Assembly (NCBI GenBank): GCA_025201845.1
Contig: MU603929.1
Location: 63,981 to 127,980, forward strand
Length of the DNA stretch: 64,000 nucleotides
Direction: 5' to 3'
Origin: Martensiomyces pterosporus
Lineage: Eukaryota > Kickxellomycota > Kickxellomycetes > Kickxellales > Kickxellaceae
Position numbers and translations under genes: made by a program. The stretch's first letter is position 1, and every line of letters starts with the position of its first letter. This document shows, piece after piece, positions 44,701-54,015 of this stretch. The notes below the pieces were generated by a model that ran no database searches, was not told the DNA's origin, and saw only the letters and a list, made by a program, of their open reading frames with translations.

Positions 44701-47700
44701 ATTTTATTGCGCAGTGTGTGCTGCTTTCTTCAGAACCCGCCGACAGCGCGTTACAGACGAGCCTGAAGCAGCGCGCTCTTTCGCTGCTGGACAGCTACAG
44801 CCATTCAGGCCATATGCCAACGCTCTACTGCGTGTTCCGGGTCGTTTCAGCTCTTATCCACACCATTACGCCTGACGAAGAGGCTGCTGACGAGGATTTG
44901 CCGCGGTTCGTTGCGTGGCTAATTTCGGAGAGCAAGAAGAACCGGGTGGATCCGTGCATCGAAATTGATCTTATCAGAACGATGATTGGTCCCTGGGGTT
45001 GCCAAGAAGAAAGCTGCCTGGCCAGATCGCTGGTTGCAAATGGTCTTTCGGCCACACACGTACTCGCTCATCTCACACAAACATCAAGTAGCTTTGCGGT
45101 CAGGCTGGTTGCTGAGGAGCAGCTCGCAATGTGCCAGCTGGCATCGCCGCACCTCCTGCCGAACGGCGGGTTTGGCTACCTAGTGGGGGAAAATCCAGCG
45201 GCTAACGACACGCTTGTGCTGATGACGCGCTATATTGGCTTGGCTGTGCTCATTGCTAGGTCCAAGACCGCTGTGCCTGGTGCAATTGCGATCCTGCTCA
45301 ATCAGATATCACCTAAAGCAGATTGCTCTCCAGAGGCTGCACGTCTATGCCAGGGGCTGCTTTCATGCATCGCGCTGCTGAGCGGGTTCGATGGCATTCG
45401 CCAAATGGTCGCTGAATGTAGGCCGGATATCCTGAACAGCGACGTTGGTGTGGTGAGTCTTGGCATTGAAAGCGCACTGGCTGGAGGCGGGTCGCCAGCC
45501 GATCTGTCTGCGTATCACACGGATGTCGCACTGGAGTGGATGCTACAAGGCGATATCAGCAAGGCAACAGATGCACTTTCTGAGGTCGACCCTCAACACA
45601 AAGATGCGAGTGCCATCAAGCTGCTTTCGCATGCGCTGGTTCAGCAAACCGACGATAACGACCGATATGCCCTAATTCGCGAGGAGCTTCTTGTGCCTTG
45701 CCTCACCACCGCTCGCTTGGAGGATATGATTGCAGAGAAGCCCGAGGAGCTTATCCTTCAGCTCCTTGCTCTCTATCGTCCAGAGCCTGTGTTGGCGGCC
45801 GAGATTGACACGAGCATATCGGCCCCTATAGACGGCGACAAGCCAACGAACATTTTACTGGCGTACTCTCGTCTCAACGCAGCACAGCTCTCGGCAAAGC
45901 TCGTGCAGTGGGGCAGGCGCTACGGACGAGTCTCTATCCAGCAGACGATGGAGTACATCGCGCAAACAAGCGCCGGCACCGCCCTTGACGAATTCCTTAG
46001 CGGCCCGCGCGTTGCGTGGGTTGTGCTTCACATGCAGTCACAGCTGCAGTCAGCACATTTCGACAGCGAGCGGCAGAGGATTCTGTGTGCACTTGGATTC
46101 TTCCTCAGTGTCACAGCGTCGGATGTGGTCAATAGCCCACTGGTGCAAGCGGTGCTGACGCGCATGCTGGTCGACTGCTGGCTATGCAGCGATGGCAGCA
46201 CTGGCGCAATAGCTTGCTACATCATTGCCCTGTTGCTTGACCGCCGATCCGCACCAGCGTCGCCCATCAATGAGATGGTTTCTAGCGTGTGTGTGGGCAT
46301 GCTCGACAAGCTCATTGGAAAGTTTACAGGCAAGGCTGCGACGGATGCTAAACTTCCGCTGCAGTCGCTGGCTTGCCTGCTAAAGGCCGTGCTAGAGATC
46401 CATGGAGATCGGGCTGGATTCGATTCCTGCCAGATATTTATCGGCAGCGAGCTTGAGGACCTGCTCGATTGGAGCACGCTTTCACCTCTCGTCAGGACCA
46501 AAGAAGCGATTCGAGGGTTGGATGATCGGATGGGGCTTGCCGCTGTTGCTGACCAAGCCGCACCATTGCTGTATCTCGAGTACTACTCGGCGACATGCGC
46601 AGAGTTTTTGCTCGAGGCTGCTGAACGGCTGATGCGCCTCGCTTTGCGTCTGACCCCGCAGGATGACGTGGCCACACCGCCCAGTATGAACCCAAAGGAT
46701 GCCCCTGTACAAGTTGATCTGGCGGTAGGCGTAATCAATGTCCTGTCACGGGTCAGGGGCATTGTAGTGAGGCATGTGTGCAAGCTGTCTAGCAAAGGGT
46801 ACGCAAAGAGCCGTGTCACCACAACTCTGCTACGCGTGATCTCGCTACTTTCGGCACTTGAGAAGCCTGTGGGAGACAAGAGCAGCTCGATTGTGGATCA
46901 AGGCGCTGAGTCAGAGGTAAACAGCATGCATTGGCTCATATGCGACGTTGTGTCTAAATCGCAGAGCCAGCAGGCAGTCATGGCGGCTATCAATGTGGCC
47001 ATTAGTGCGCACAAAAGCCCACAGACTCCAGACGCCCACTCGCTGGAAGAGCTGGATGACAAGCAAAAGCAGATACTCCAAGACGTTTCGCTGATGCCGC
47101 CTGTTCATGTCTACGCTCAAAGCAGCCCTGCCCTGACGTGCTTTACAGTGCAGGATCACGAACCACAGGCGCTGAACGATGATCTCTTAGCAGACGTGTG
47201 CCCGCCCAATCTGCCTGCTGGAGAGGCCTTCTCGCGTGTGGTCTGCGCGCTGGCTACCTGGCTCAAGCCCACATCCAGTCTGAGACATGCGATGCCGCTG
47301 ATATTTGCCGACTCGCGTGTTGCCAGCTGTCTAATGCCGCGAATCCTCTGCGAAGTTCTGTGCATGGCGCAGACCGAGACGTGCGCCGAGATATCGGCAT
47401 TTATACTCGATTTCGCATATAACTGGCGACACCAGGCACCTGAAATGGCTCGCGATGTGATTGCCAGGGCCCTGCAAGCGCGCCAGCTTGATTCGCAGTT
47501 TACAGATATTCGTGAGTTTTTCAGCGTGCTTCCACTCGCCCTATTTGAGACGGCTGCGTTGGCCGCTGAACTTGGGATGCCCGAGACTGCGGCGCTCCTG
47601 CTCGAGTACGACTTGTTCTGCGCTGGAGGGGTGCAGCCTGCTGGCGTTAGCGATATCAGCAAGGATGCCAAGGAGCTGCTGCAATCAGTCTACCAAAAGC

Positions 47701-50700
47701 TGGGCAACCAGCCAGCCGCCCAGCTACTTGGCTCTGTGAGCTCCATTGGCGATGTACTGCGCAGATGCCACGATACCTCGAACTGGCAGACGCTTCTGCT
47801 TTACCAGGAGGCAGTGCCCGATGCTGGCCGACCGCAAGTGCTGGGAGCCGAGAACGAGCTGGATATCGGGGACACACTGGTTAGCCTTGGTCTGCTCAAC
47901 GCAGTGCTGCCTGGATCAGCATGGAGCGACCACCAATCAACTGGGACCGGTGCTTCGCAGGCGATGTTTGCTGCATCGTGGCGACTGGCCAGGTGGGATG
48001 TCCCGGCAATGCCACTAGCGCAGCCCAGCGCGCCCTCGGTGTTTTTGGTTCCCGAGCAGAAGCCGGAGGAATCGCTCTACAGCATATTTAAGCTGCGGTC
48101 TCTGGGCCAGCTGTCAGCAGCTAGTGTAGCTGTGCAAGAGTACATGGTCAGCTCAGATGCCGTGAGTGCACTGGCCATCTCCAGCGACCACTTGCGGGAG
48201 GCATGGCCGTGCCAAGCAATAGCGCTTCTTCTCCCGCTAATCACCAGCGACACTAGAGACACCCCAGGCAGCGCCAGGTTTGTGGACGTCAGTCAGATCT
48301 CCGAGTTCATGCTTTCGCAAGCCTGTGGCCACATGCAGGCCGAGAGTTTGGAACCCGTGCACTTGGCGAACCTGACTCTACACGAGATCGCTGTTCGCGA
48401 GGTGATTGCAAAGAAGCGCCAGCCGATGCTCAGCGAGGTGTTTGGGCGGTACAAGGAGGCTGTGCGCTCGGCATGTGCTGTCTCGCGTCTGGCGCGCAAC
48501 TGGCAGAACTCGATGAACCACATATTCCGCCTGCGTTCGATGTCGCAGGCCGCTGGCATCAAAGACGGCAACTTGGAGCCCGAGCTGAAGCTCTGGGAGG
48601 CAGAAACGCTGTGGGATTCGGGGAACCGCACTCTGGCCATAGAGATGCTGCAGTCTCACAAGAACGAGATGGAACGACAGCTGCAGAGTGCCACAGCGCA
48701 AATGAAAGACCGGAGTGGCCATGCGGCGTCCCTTGCGGAGACTGCAGAGATGGAGGCGAGAACAATCCTGGTATCGAGAATCATCCTGACTGTGGGGGAG
48801 TGGTCCGATAAGCAGCGCAAGGAGCGACCGGCGGTTCTGTGGGAAGAGTACTTCAACAAGTCGGCCCAGCTGCTGCAGGGCAGCAGGACGCCCACGACGT
48901 GGACAGGCCGGGCGCTGCATGCCCTGGCAGAATTTTCCGAGCGGCAGTGCGAGGAGCTGACGAGCACCAGGGACAACGAGGCGACTGCTGGGGTGCGCAG
49001 GCAGAAGACCAAGGAGCTCGAAGCCTGCCAGCAAGAGATTGCGCGGGCAACGAATGGCAGCGAGGCGAACAGACTCAAGGGCATTCTTCGTAGGCTTGAG
49101 ATCCAGGTAACAAATGACCAGAAGGAGCTGGCCGAGCTCCGATCGAGTATCGGGGGGTTCCTGCGGTTGGCGATATGGTCGTTTGTGCGGTGTCTGGAGT
49201 GCTCAAACACGTTCGACAACAGCGTGTACTCTTTGGTGTCTCTGATCATGACCCATGCCCATGCGCCCGAGCTAGCGAGCGTTCTGTCGTCGGATTTGAT
49301 GGACGGAGTAGCGAGCCACAAGTTCCTCCCACTTGTACACCAGCTGTGCGCACGGCTGAGCACCGAGGACGACGCCTTCCACCAGACGGTCACTAGGCTG
49401 GTAAGCCGAATGGCAGTGGACTACCCGTACCACACCATGTACCACTTGTTTGCCCTGCGCAACGCCAACCGCACCTCGCCGTCGGCTAGCAGCAGGTCGG
49501 GCGGGCGCAGGAGCGGGCTGGATGCGCTGCAAATTCCAGAGAGCGAAAGGATGGAGCAGAGGCGCAGCGATGCAGCCACTAAGATCCTTGTGGATGTGTC
49601 AGGCCAGAACTCGGATCTGAAGAGCATCGTGCAGGTGGTTGATGAGCTGTGCAACGTGTACATTGAGTTGGCAGTCCATCCGGTTCCTGAGAAGTTTAAG
49701 AGTGGCAAGCTCGAGGGCAGGCTCATCGCTTTTGGAAGCCGCTTGCGCATCGCCAGGCTGATAAAGAACCTGCCGCCAAACATCCCGGTGCTCACAGCCA
49801 TGCCCCAGGCGGATGCGCCGCGCGACTACATGTGCGTCCCGTTTATCAGCTCGCTCTCCGAGGGATACTCGCTTGCAGGCGGCATCAACTTGCCCAAGAT
49901 CGTGCGTGTCCTGGGCACTAATGGGAGGCGGTACAAGCAGCTTGTCAAGGGCAAGGATGACATGCGGCAGGATGCGATCATCGAGCAGCTCTTCCGCGTA
50001 ATCAACCGCTTTATGAGCGCGACTAGGGGAGGCAGCAGTGGTGGCAGTAGTAGTAGTGGCGGCGGTGGTGGTGCATCGCCAACTGCGGGGCTTTCTATCC
50101 GCACATACCAGGTGGTTCCTATGACCAAGCGATGCGGCGTGCTCCAGTGGGTGGACAACACCATGCCCTTTGGCAGCTGGTTCCGCGACAGGGAGACCAG
50201 GTACCGGGGCCACGCCCCTACTGCCAACCAGCTGCGCAGCATCGTGCACAACGTGCACAAGGAGAAAACTGTGACGGCGCAGCAAAAGCTCGATGTCTTC
50301 GACCGCGTGTGTGCACTGGCGCCACCCGTGTTTAGGTTCTTCTTCTACGAGCAGTTCTACAACGCTCAGAGCTGGTTTGAGCACCGCGAGATTTATATCC
50401 GCTCGGCTGCTGTATCGTCGATTGCGGGATGGGTGCTGGGAATTGGCGACCGGCACATGCAGAACATTCTGGTCGACCTGACGACAGCTGAGCTGGTGCA
50501 TATCGATCTGGGCATCGCCTTTGACTTGGGCAAGCTGCTGCCTATCCCTGAGCTGGTGCCATTTAGACTGACGCGCGAGATGGTCGATGGCATGGGCATT
50601 CTGGGGCGCGATGGGACGTTCCGCCACTTCTGCGAGGTGGCACTGAGGGCAATGCGAGAGAATGCGCGCGTTGTCATCACGATTCTCAATGTCCTCAAGG

Positions 50701-51032
50701 TTGACCCGCTGTATATGTGGTCGCTGATCCCGCTGCGGCTGGACAAGATTGATCGCAGCGCCAGCTTGTACATCGATGGGCTGGGGGAGGGCGGATCGCG
50801 CGCTGGCGCACCACCTGGTGGCGACTCGAGTCGCCAGGGCATGCTGCTGGACGGCGCCACGGCGGCAGCGGCTGCTGAAGAGAACAAGGAGGCAGAGCGG
50901 TCTATTCTACACGTTGGCCAGCGACTAGGTGCATCCATCAGTGTTGAGGGCCAGGTTAACGAGCTGATCCAGCAGGCGACCGACCGCAGGTACCTGTCGC
51001 GCATGTTTGAGGGCTGGTGCGCGTGGTGCTAG
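41733..51032 (+). CDS. TEL1: Tel1/ATM checkpoint kinase
   Basis: About 3099 residues in a single 9.3-kb exon. Near the N-terminus lies a TAN-like motif (QLALLESTKATERVRGIQQ, about 41-59), then a long HEAT solenoid, the FAT domain (about 1950-2500) and a PI3K-like kinase domain from about 2690. Key residues: GDRHMQN with Asp2906 and His2908 and HIDLGIAFD with Asp2925. The last 30 residues form a FATC (VNELIQQATDRRYLSRMFEG), closest to ATM rather than ATR, TOR or DNA-PK. Tel1 is recruited to double-strand breaks and telomeres by the Mre11 complex and starts damage signalling. A Gly/Ser run (about 50030-50080) interrupts the kinase N-lobe after INRFM. The start at 41733 (MSGSRHR) is preferred over an upstream ATG at 41562. 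Confidence 0.93.
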   Translation: MSGSRHRVRVVDSDTLASTTGARSGGAGGDNSGSSSVVDSQLALLESTKATERVRGIQQLADILAEDTRSGRSTSIVQSLSEATWEHIISWTARIMIKESQSFVNKYGEEWPEISASGSRLSSRIQTQYSSHVRHIWVAAMPFLSARLARFLVKHITEALANDPCLSHVVGLDYAKTLRAWASHSPHLMNCKDSRAEAVAAVCIQYLSRFNAVPESQASTESSANQTILPGDVECAATLLAVVKAANPSRMAQLGDRVLDFCAEFCGFYARENACHSIVLDTINAILLELAEEQMLANFARTKSILSCCLRLWSTRSIHVKHSVLHSIRIITRIVSSHMLSERGGDREALELLELALKHMTAGSWDKFRFMSLPRSLLSLWPLVRGSNSTSTSTSSQGYNTCSGILDLGEFLLLQSIIDPFQMAFFDTVTFLVVNLLNVDSQREDTASTHRRKRARRNAPTSLSRLLATMESQDAADKARGSAQVIWYVLNFYPDQAPLLECFNSVVSLLSHGSTSEHGELAEWALGILHTLLAASTGNWESSAHFPLDATAKARVWQHAVAAVEAGLSGSANLAFALLNSTDPVGSNDDVHALCRRAAGALLRCTKKSDPDFVRLSLLLAQYMSAAGKPSADAASVPGVAAQAVATLCQRAASRQWPLSLFSTIVSHVLGFANQEGVLNGASGAPVPGPHWDFELRFARVLQMLDAFSVDPRACQRLVDRSIGSHAEKRNGSVSGSSTISTDSPVLSQLSITQWYSTSKLLLGWIKGQVESKHTQNGSQDEDHDSWQAVPFVCHTLWQIAAHMRFADASSDDTISEADQLTKAFSRQLDALVADSQSPGLVCQTLSFICGWSESYTPLGGLVDIMHSLISMLFNAEEHGFVYELAMGGLGQSPPSLSYSENSYRESSAQGAIETNQRSLDWRGKVGYRQVLESQMLSSAHGIHPEPWKPFFKVLATAAHAHNELRLYLSNKLADLIDCLDDAHFLPACDFIAQCVLLSSEPADSALQTSLKQRALSLLDSYSHSGHMPTLYCVFRVVSALIHTITPDEEAADEDLPRFVAWLISESKKNRVDPCIEIDLIRTMIGPWGCQEESCLARSLVANGLSATHVLAHLTQTSSSFAVRLVAEEQLAMCQLASPHLLPNGGFGYLVGENPAANDTLVLMTRYIGLAVLIARSKTAVPGAIAILLNQISPKADCSPEAARLCQGLLSCIALLSGFDGIRQMVAECRPDILNSDVGVVSLGIESALAGGGSPADLSAYHTDVALEWMLQGDISKATDALSEVDPQHKDASAIKLLSHALVQQTDDNDRYALIREELLVPCLTTARLEDMIAEKPEELILQLLALYRPEPVLAAEIDTSISAPIDGDKPTNILLAYSRLNAAQLSAKLVQWGRRYGRVSIQQTMEYIAQTSAGTALDEFLSGPRVAWVVLHMQSQLQSAHFDSERQRILCALGFFLSVTASDVVNSPLVQAVLTRMLVDCWLCSDGSTGAIACYIIALLLDRRSAPASPINEMVSSVCVGMLDKLIGKFTGKAATDAKLPLQSLACLLKAVLEIHGDRAGFDSCQIFIGSELEDLLDWSTLSPLVRTKEAIRGLDDRMGLAAVADQAAPLLYLEYYSATCAEFLLEAAERLMRLALRLTPQDDVATPPSMNPKDAPVQVDLAVGVINVLSRVRGIVVRHVCKLSSKGYAKSRVTTTLLRVISLLSALEKPVGDKSSSIVDQGAESEVNSMHWLICDVVSKSQSQQAVMAAINVAISAHKSPQTPDAHSLEELDDKQKQILQDVSLMPPVHVYAQSSPALTCFTVQDHEPQALNDDLLADVCPPNLPAGEAFSRVVCALATWLKPTSSLRHAMPLIFADSRVASCLMPRILCEVLCMAQTETCAEISAFILDFAYNWRHQAPEMARDVIARALQARQLDSQFTDIREFFSVLPLALFETAALAAELGMPETAALLLEYDLFCAGGVQPAGVSDISKDAKELLQSVYQKLGNQPAAQLLGSVSSIGDVLRRCHDTSNWQTLLLYQEAVPDAGRPQVLGAENELDIGDTLVSLGLLNAVLPGSAWSDHQSTGTGASQAMFAASWRLARWDVPAMPLAQPSAPSVFLVPEQKPEESLYSIFKLRSLGQLSAASVAVQEYMVSSDAVSALAISSDHLREAWPCQAIALLLPLITSDTRDTPGSARFVDVSQISEFMLSQACGHMQAESLEPVHLANLTLHEIAVREVIAKKRQPMLSEVFGRYKEAVRSACAVSRLARNWQNSMNHIFRLRSMSQAAGIKDGNLEPELKLWEAETLWDSGNRTLAIEMLQSHKNEMERQLQSATAQMKDRSGHAASLAETAEMEARTILVSRIILTVGEWSDKQRKERPAVLWEEYFNKSAQLLQGSRTPTTWTGRALHALAEFSERQCEELTSTRDNEATAGVRRQKTKELEACQQEIARATNGSEANRLKGILRRLEIQVTNDQKELAELRSSIGGFLRLAIWSFVRCLECSNTFDNSVYSLVSLIMTHAHAPELASVLSSDLMDGVASHKFLPLVHQLCARLSTEDDAFHQTVTRLVSRMAVDYPYHTMYHLFALRNANRTSPSASSRSGGRRSGLDALQIPESERMEQRRSDAATKILVDVSGQNSDLKSIVQVVDELCNVYIELAVHPVPEKFKSGKLEGRLIAFGSRLRIARLIKNLPPNIPVLTAMPQADAPRDYMCVPFISSLSEGYSLAGGINLPKIVRVLGTNGRRYKQLVKGKDDMRQDAIIEQLFRVINRFMSATRGGSSGGSSSSGGGGGASPTAGLSIRTYQVVPMTKRCGVLQWVDNTMPFGSWFRDRETRYRGHAPTANQLRSIVHNVHKEKTVTAQQKLDVFDRVCALAPPVFRFFFYEQFYNAQSWFEHREIYIRSAAVSSIAGWVLGIGDRHMQNILVDLTTAELVHIDLGIAFDLGKLLPIPELVPFRLTREMVDGMGILGRDGTFRHFCEVALRAMRENARVVITILNVLKVDPLYMWSLIPLRLDKIDRSASLYIDGLGEGGSRAGAPPGGDSSRQGMLLDGATAAAAAEENKEAERSILHVGQRLGASISVEGQVNELIQQATDRRYLSRMFEGWCAWC

Positions 51033-51169
51033 TCAAATGAAGCAGACATGGATAGCGAGGTGTTTTTGCATGAAATCCATGGAAAGAGCTCCGACGAAAT
51101 ATACTCAAAAAAATGCATGTGGGCGAAGCAATGAGAAGAAAAGAGAAATGTCTAGTCGGCCAGCGCATG

Positions 51170-52636
51170 CTAGTCGACGCTGATGGTGCGGCCAAACAGC
51201 GCGCGCCTGAACCAGTCGGTGGCAACCGATGCGCTGCTACGAATGGAGAAGAGCTCCCACAGGCAGTATGACTTCCAGAATAGCGAGGTGAGCGGGCCAC
51301 CAGCAGTGATGTGGTGGCAGAAGAACGGCAGCTCGGCAATGGCCTTTTCGCCGCCGATATAGGCCATGGACCCGTTGGATGAGTACACAAACGGCTTGAC
51401 CCTCTTGTCGACCTGCAAGTAGACGTCTGCCACACTTGCGTCGCTGGGCATTCTGTTCAGAGTCTTGGCGAGCCACTTGCCTTGCTGCGAGGCGACCTGC
51501 GCCAAAGGGGCGTTCTTGGACACGGTGCAGTCACCCAATGCCCAGACGTCCCGAGCGCCCTTGACACGCAGGTAGTCGTCAATGATCAGGCCGCGGCTGT
51601 TTGTCTGTTCCTCGGGCACCTTGGACCGCAGTGTGTGTGCGAACTGGCGAGCGCGGACTCCAGCGGCCCACACAAGCGTTCCGTAGGGGAGCTCTGTCTC
51701 CGTGCCATCGGGGTTGCAGATAACGACGCTGTTCTCCCTTACTTCCTTGACCGTAGTGGCCGTGCGCAGATCAATGCTGTTCTTCCTGAACATATCTTGC
51801 GTGTAGTCCACGAGCCTCTTGTCGAACGAGGGGAGGACGCGGGGCAGGGCCTCGATGAGTGTGATTTTGACCTTGCTCGCCAACTCGGGCATCCACCTCT
51901 TCAGATCCTCGTTGAGAAAGTCATGCAACTCTCCAGCGAACTCGACACCCGTAGGACCACCACCAACAACGACCATGTGAAGCAAGCGGTCGCGCTCAGC
52001 ATCAGACACACTGTCGAAGGACGCCCGCTCGATGGCGTCCTTGAGCCGGCGGCGGATCTTGCTGGCATCACCCATCTCCTTCAAGAAACACGCGTATTTC
52101 TCAACACCCGGAGTGCCAAAGGTATTGTATGTGCCGCCAACGCCTACCACAAGGTAGTCGTAGTTGATACGGGTGGCAGCTGGCGCTTGGCAAGCACCGT
52201 CATCGGTCTGGTCCACGCAGCGCTCGAGGACCAGCTCTTTCTTGCCGACGTCGATGTCGGTGCATTGCGCCTCGTAGAAACGAGCGTCCTTGCCGTGTCT
52301 GCCGACAATGTGGCGAATGGGCTCCATGATAGACCGGCTCTCGGTGGTGCCTACGGTGCAGCTCGGCAAAAGGGGTGTGAACAGGAAGTAGTTGCGTGGA
52401 GACACCACGACGACCTTGTAGTGCCTTGTATCGATATTCTTTAGAATCGTCGTGGAGCCCCAGCCAGTGCCCAGGAGCACCAGCGTCTTCTTCTTGTCGG
52501 TGTGAATGGATTCCCTTGCTGGCATTGCGTATGCGGCCACTTGCTGGTGAATACAGGTGGATACTGGCAGTGTACGCCGAGTTGCGAGGGGCGTGAGTCT
52601 GGCAAGCATTGATTTAACTATATGTGTGAGAGACAT
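51170..52636 (-). CDS. Type II NADH:ubiquinone oxidoreductase, copy 2
   Basis: About 488 residues, strongly similar to the enzyme at 36542-38128 through both nucleotide-binding motifs (LLGTGWGS and VVGGGPTGVEFAGE) and the LWALGDCT motif, so again NADH oxidation feeding ubiquinone. The N-terminus differs: a short basic presequence (MLARLTPLATRRTLPVST) with no obvious following membrane helix, which could mean another side of the inner membrane (NDI-like) or another organelle. The start is 52636, or the ATG at 52609, which gives a more classical presequence; 52810 is unlikely because the TATA box lies inside that extension. The C-terminus ends in Ser-Val-Asp rather than the Ser-Arg-Glu of copy 1. 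Confidence 0.92.
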   Translation of the reverse strand: MSLTHIVKSMLARLTPLATRRTLPVSTCIHQQVAAYAMPARESIHTDKKKTLVLLGTGWGSTTILKNIDTRHYKVVVVSPRNYFLFTPLLPSCTVGTTESRSIMEPIRHIVGRHGKDARFYEAQCTDIDVGKKELVLERCVDQTDDGACQAPAATRINYDYLVVGVGGTYNTFGTPGVEKYACFLKEMGDASKIRRRLKDAIERASFDSVSDAERDRLLHMVVVGGGPTGVEFAGELHDFLNEDLKRWMPELASKVKITLIEALPRVLPSFDKRLVDYTQDMFRKNSIDLRTATTVKEVRENSVVICNPDGTETELPYGTLVWAAGVRARQFAHTLRSKVPEEQTNSRGLIIDDYLRVKGARDVWALGDCTVSKNAPLAQVASQQGKWLAKTLNRMPSDASVADVYLQVDKRVKPFVYSSNGSMAYIGGEKAIAELPFFCHHITAGGPLTSLFWKSYCLWELFSIRSSASVATDWFRRALFGRTISVD

Positions 52637-52732
52637 ATGCTGAATAGTAGTATGAAATCGCGGCTGTGGCTGGTGTGGTAAAGAACGGTGGATGTAGCGA
52701 GTCCAGCTCCGGAAAGGAGACTCAAATGCCCA

Positions 52733-52741
52733 CTTTATATA
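52733..52741 (-). promoter_or_regulatory. TATA box of NDH2 copy 2
   Basis: TATATAAAG on the minus strand, about 100 bp before the ATG at 52636. Confidence 0.6.
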
Positions 52742-53491
52742 CCCACCGCTTGGCCATATATGTGGGGGATATTTAGCCACTGCTTCCTTCTTTTGACTGC
52801 CAGCACGCAACGGTGCTCAACATTACCTTAAGCCTTGACATAATGGATTGGGGCAAACGGCTACAAGGCGGAAAAATGCACTCGGAAATATTCGGAGCGA
52901 CTGCACCCCGCGCATAATTCCGCTTACCAAAAGGAAGAGCCACAAGAGCAGCAGCTTCCTGGGAGCACAAAAGTTACGCGTTAGAGGGCCGGACATCCTA
53001 AATTATCCTGCTCCGCTCAGATGACCAAGTGTGGGGTAAAGGGCATGGGTGCAAATGGAGCATTGGTTCGCGCAGTCCAAGAGCCTGTTGACCGTGGATA
53101 ATTGTATGCAATGGCACTCGTGCGTGCGCATTAGCACACGCAGGTGCGCTCACCATCGGCGCTGGCAATATCCTGCTGCCATCCCTTTCTTCCGCCGGCA
53201 TATGCGCACAATTGCAATGTACGGGACGGTTTTACTGGTGCAAATTAGCGCTCCTCGCATGAGTTTGCAGCTGCTCTGCGTGGAACAGCATAGTACCCGC
53301 TATTGCACCACCCTAGCCGGTATGGCCACTTAATTGGCAGTGTTCACCGAGTCCATTCAGCATGCACTGCTTGGAAATTGCCCGTCCCTTCCACATGCAG
53401 CGTTGTTCCTTCAAGCCTCTCCATTACCTAGGTGCTTTGAGTGTGCTGCACATCCAACGCAGCATATTCTGTGACTTTGGGTATGGATATT

Positions 53492-53497
53492 TTTATT
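53492..53497 (-). terminator. AATAAA poly(A) signal of the short secreted gene
   Basis: Canonical hexamer on the minus strand, about 46 bp after the stop at 53543. Confidence 0.5.
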
Positions 53498-53542
53498 TAG
53501 CACTTGGCAAAAAGGGCCAATGGCAAAGCAACATGTTGGCGA

Positions 53543-53731
53543 TTACCTGGCAGCTGCTGGTCTCACTTTTTCGGCACGGACGATGAGCGAAGAGTCGACT
53601 TGGAACCCGTTGTTGATGTTTAGCGCAGTGATGTCGCTCAATCCGCCGGCCACAAGAGCTCCCCCTACATTGCTGATACGCTGGCCAAAGACTGCTGAAG
53701 CGAAGACGAGAATGGGAGCGAGGATATGCAT
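53543..53731 (-). CDS. Short secreted paralogue (62 residues) of the repeat-precursor family
   Basis: 62 residues with a signal peptide (MHILAPILVFASAVFG) and then a segment aligning with the start of the mature part of precursors A and B: here LNINNGFQVDSSLIV, there HPNVNNGWQSDSSFFV. It ends soon after, before any Lys-Arg unit. It has its own TATA element about 72 bp upstream and an AATAAA 46 bp downstream, so it may be a functional mini-gene and not simple debris. A GTGAGA or GTAATC near its end could be a splice donor, which would make this a first exon; I found no convincing acceptor exon carrying repeat units. It lies 284 bp downstream of precursor B on the same strand. Confidence 0.6.
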   Translation of the reverse strand: MHILAPILVFASAVFGQRISNVGGALVAGGLSDITALNINNGFQVDSSLIVRAEKVRPAAAR

Positions 53732-53802
53732 GGGTTAAGAAGCAGCCTGTCAAGATGAGTAGCTAGTAGATGTCCAAGTGGTTCACTGAGCGCACAGCCG
53801 CC

Positions 53803-53808
53803 TTATAA
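53803..53808 (-). promoter_or_regulatory. TATA-like element of the short secreted gene
   Basis: TTATAA, about 72 bp upstream of the ATG at 53731. Confidence 0.45.
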
Positions 53809-53927
53809 ACGCGTTTGGCCAAGTAGCGGCGGCGTGCACCATCAGCTCCTTTTGGACAGATACACTGCATTTTTGTATGTGGCGCTGCTGAAGCAGAACA
53901 ATGTGCTGCTGCATACCGAAGCATGCA

Positions 53928-53933
53928 TTTATT
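53928..53933 (-). terminator. AATAAA poly(A) signal of precursor B
   Basis: Canonical hexamer on the minus strand about 83 bp after the stop at 54016. Confidence 0.5.
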
Positions 53934-54015
53934 AACCAGGACAAGAAAGGACGCGAATCAACGCCCTCCATCCAAGCCAGCTGCGAATAAAAATAATAAG
54001 CAAAACAAGAACCAT

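Larger units (their letters stand above)
52637..53542. other. Intergenic: NDH2 copy 2 promoter and 3' flank of short secreted gene
   Basis: 906 bp. It holds the NDH2 TATA element and the poly(A) signal of the next gene; no reading frame with recognisable features. Confidence 0.5.
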
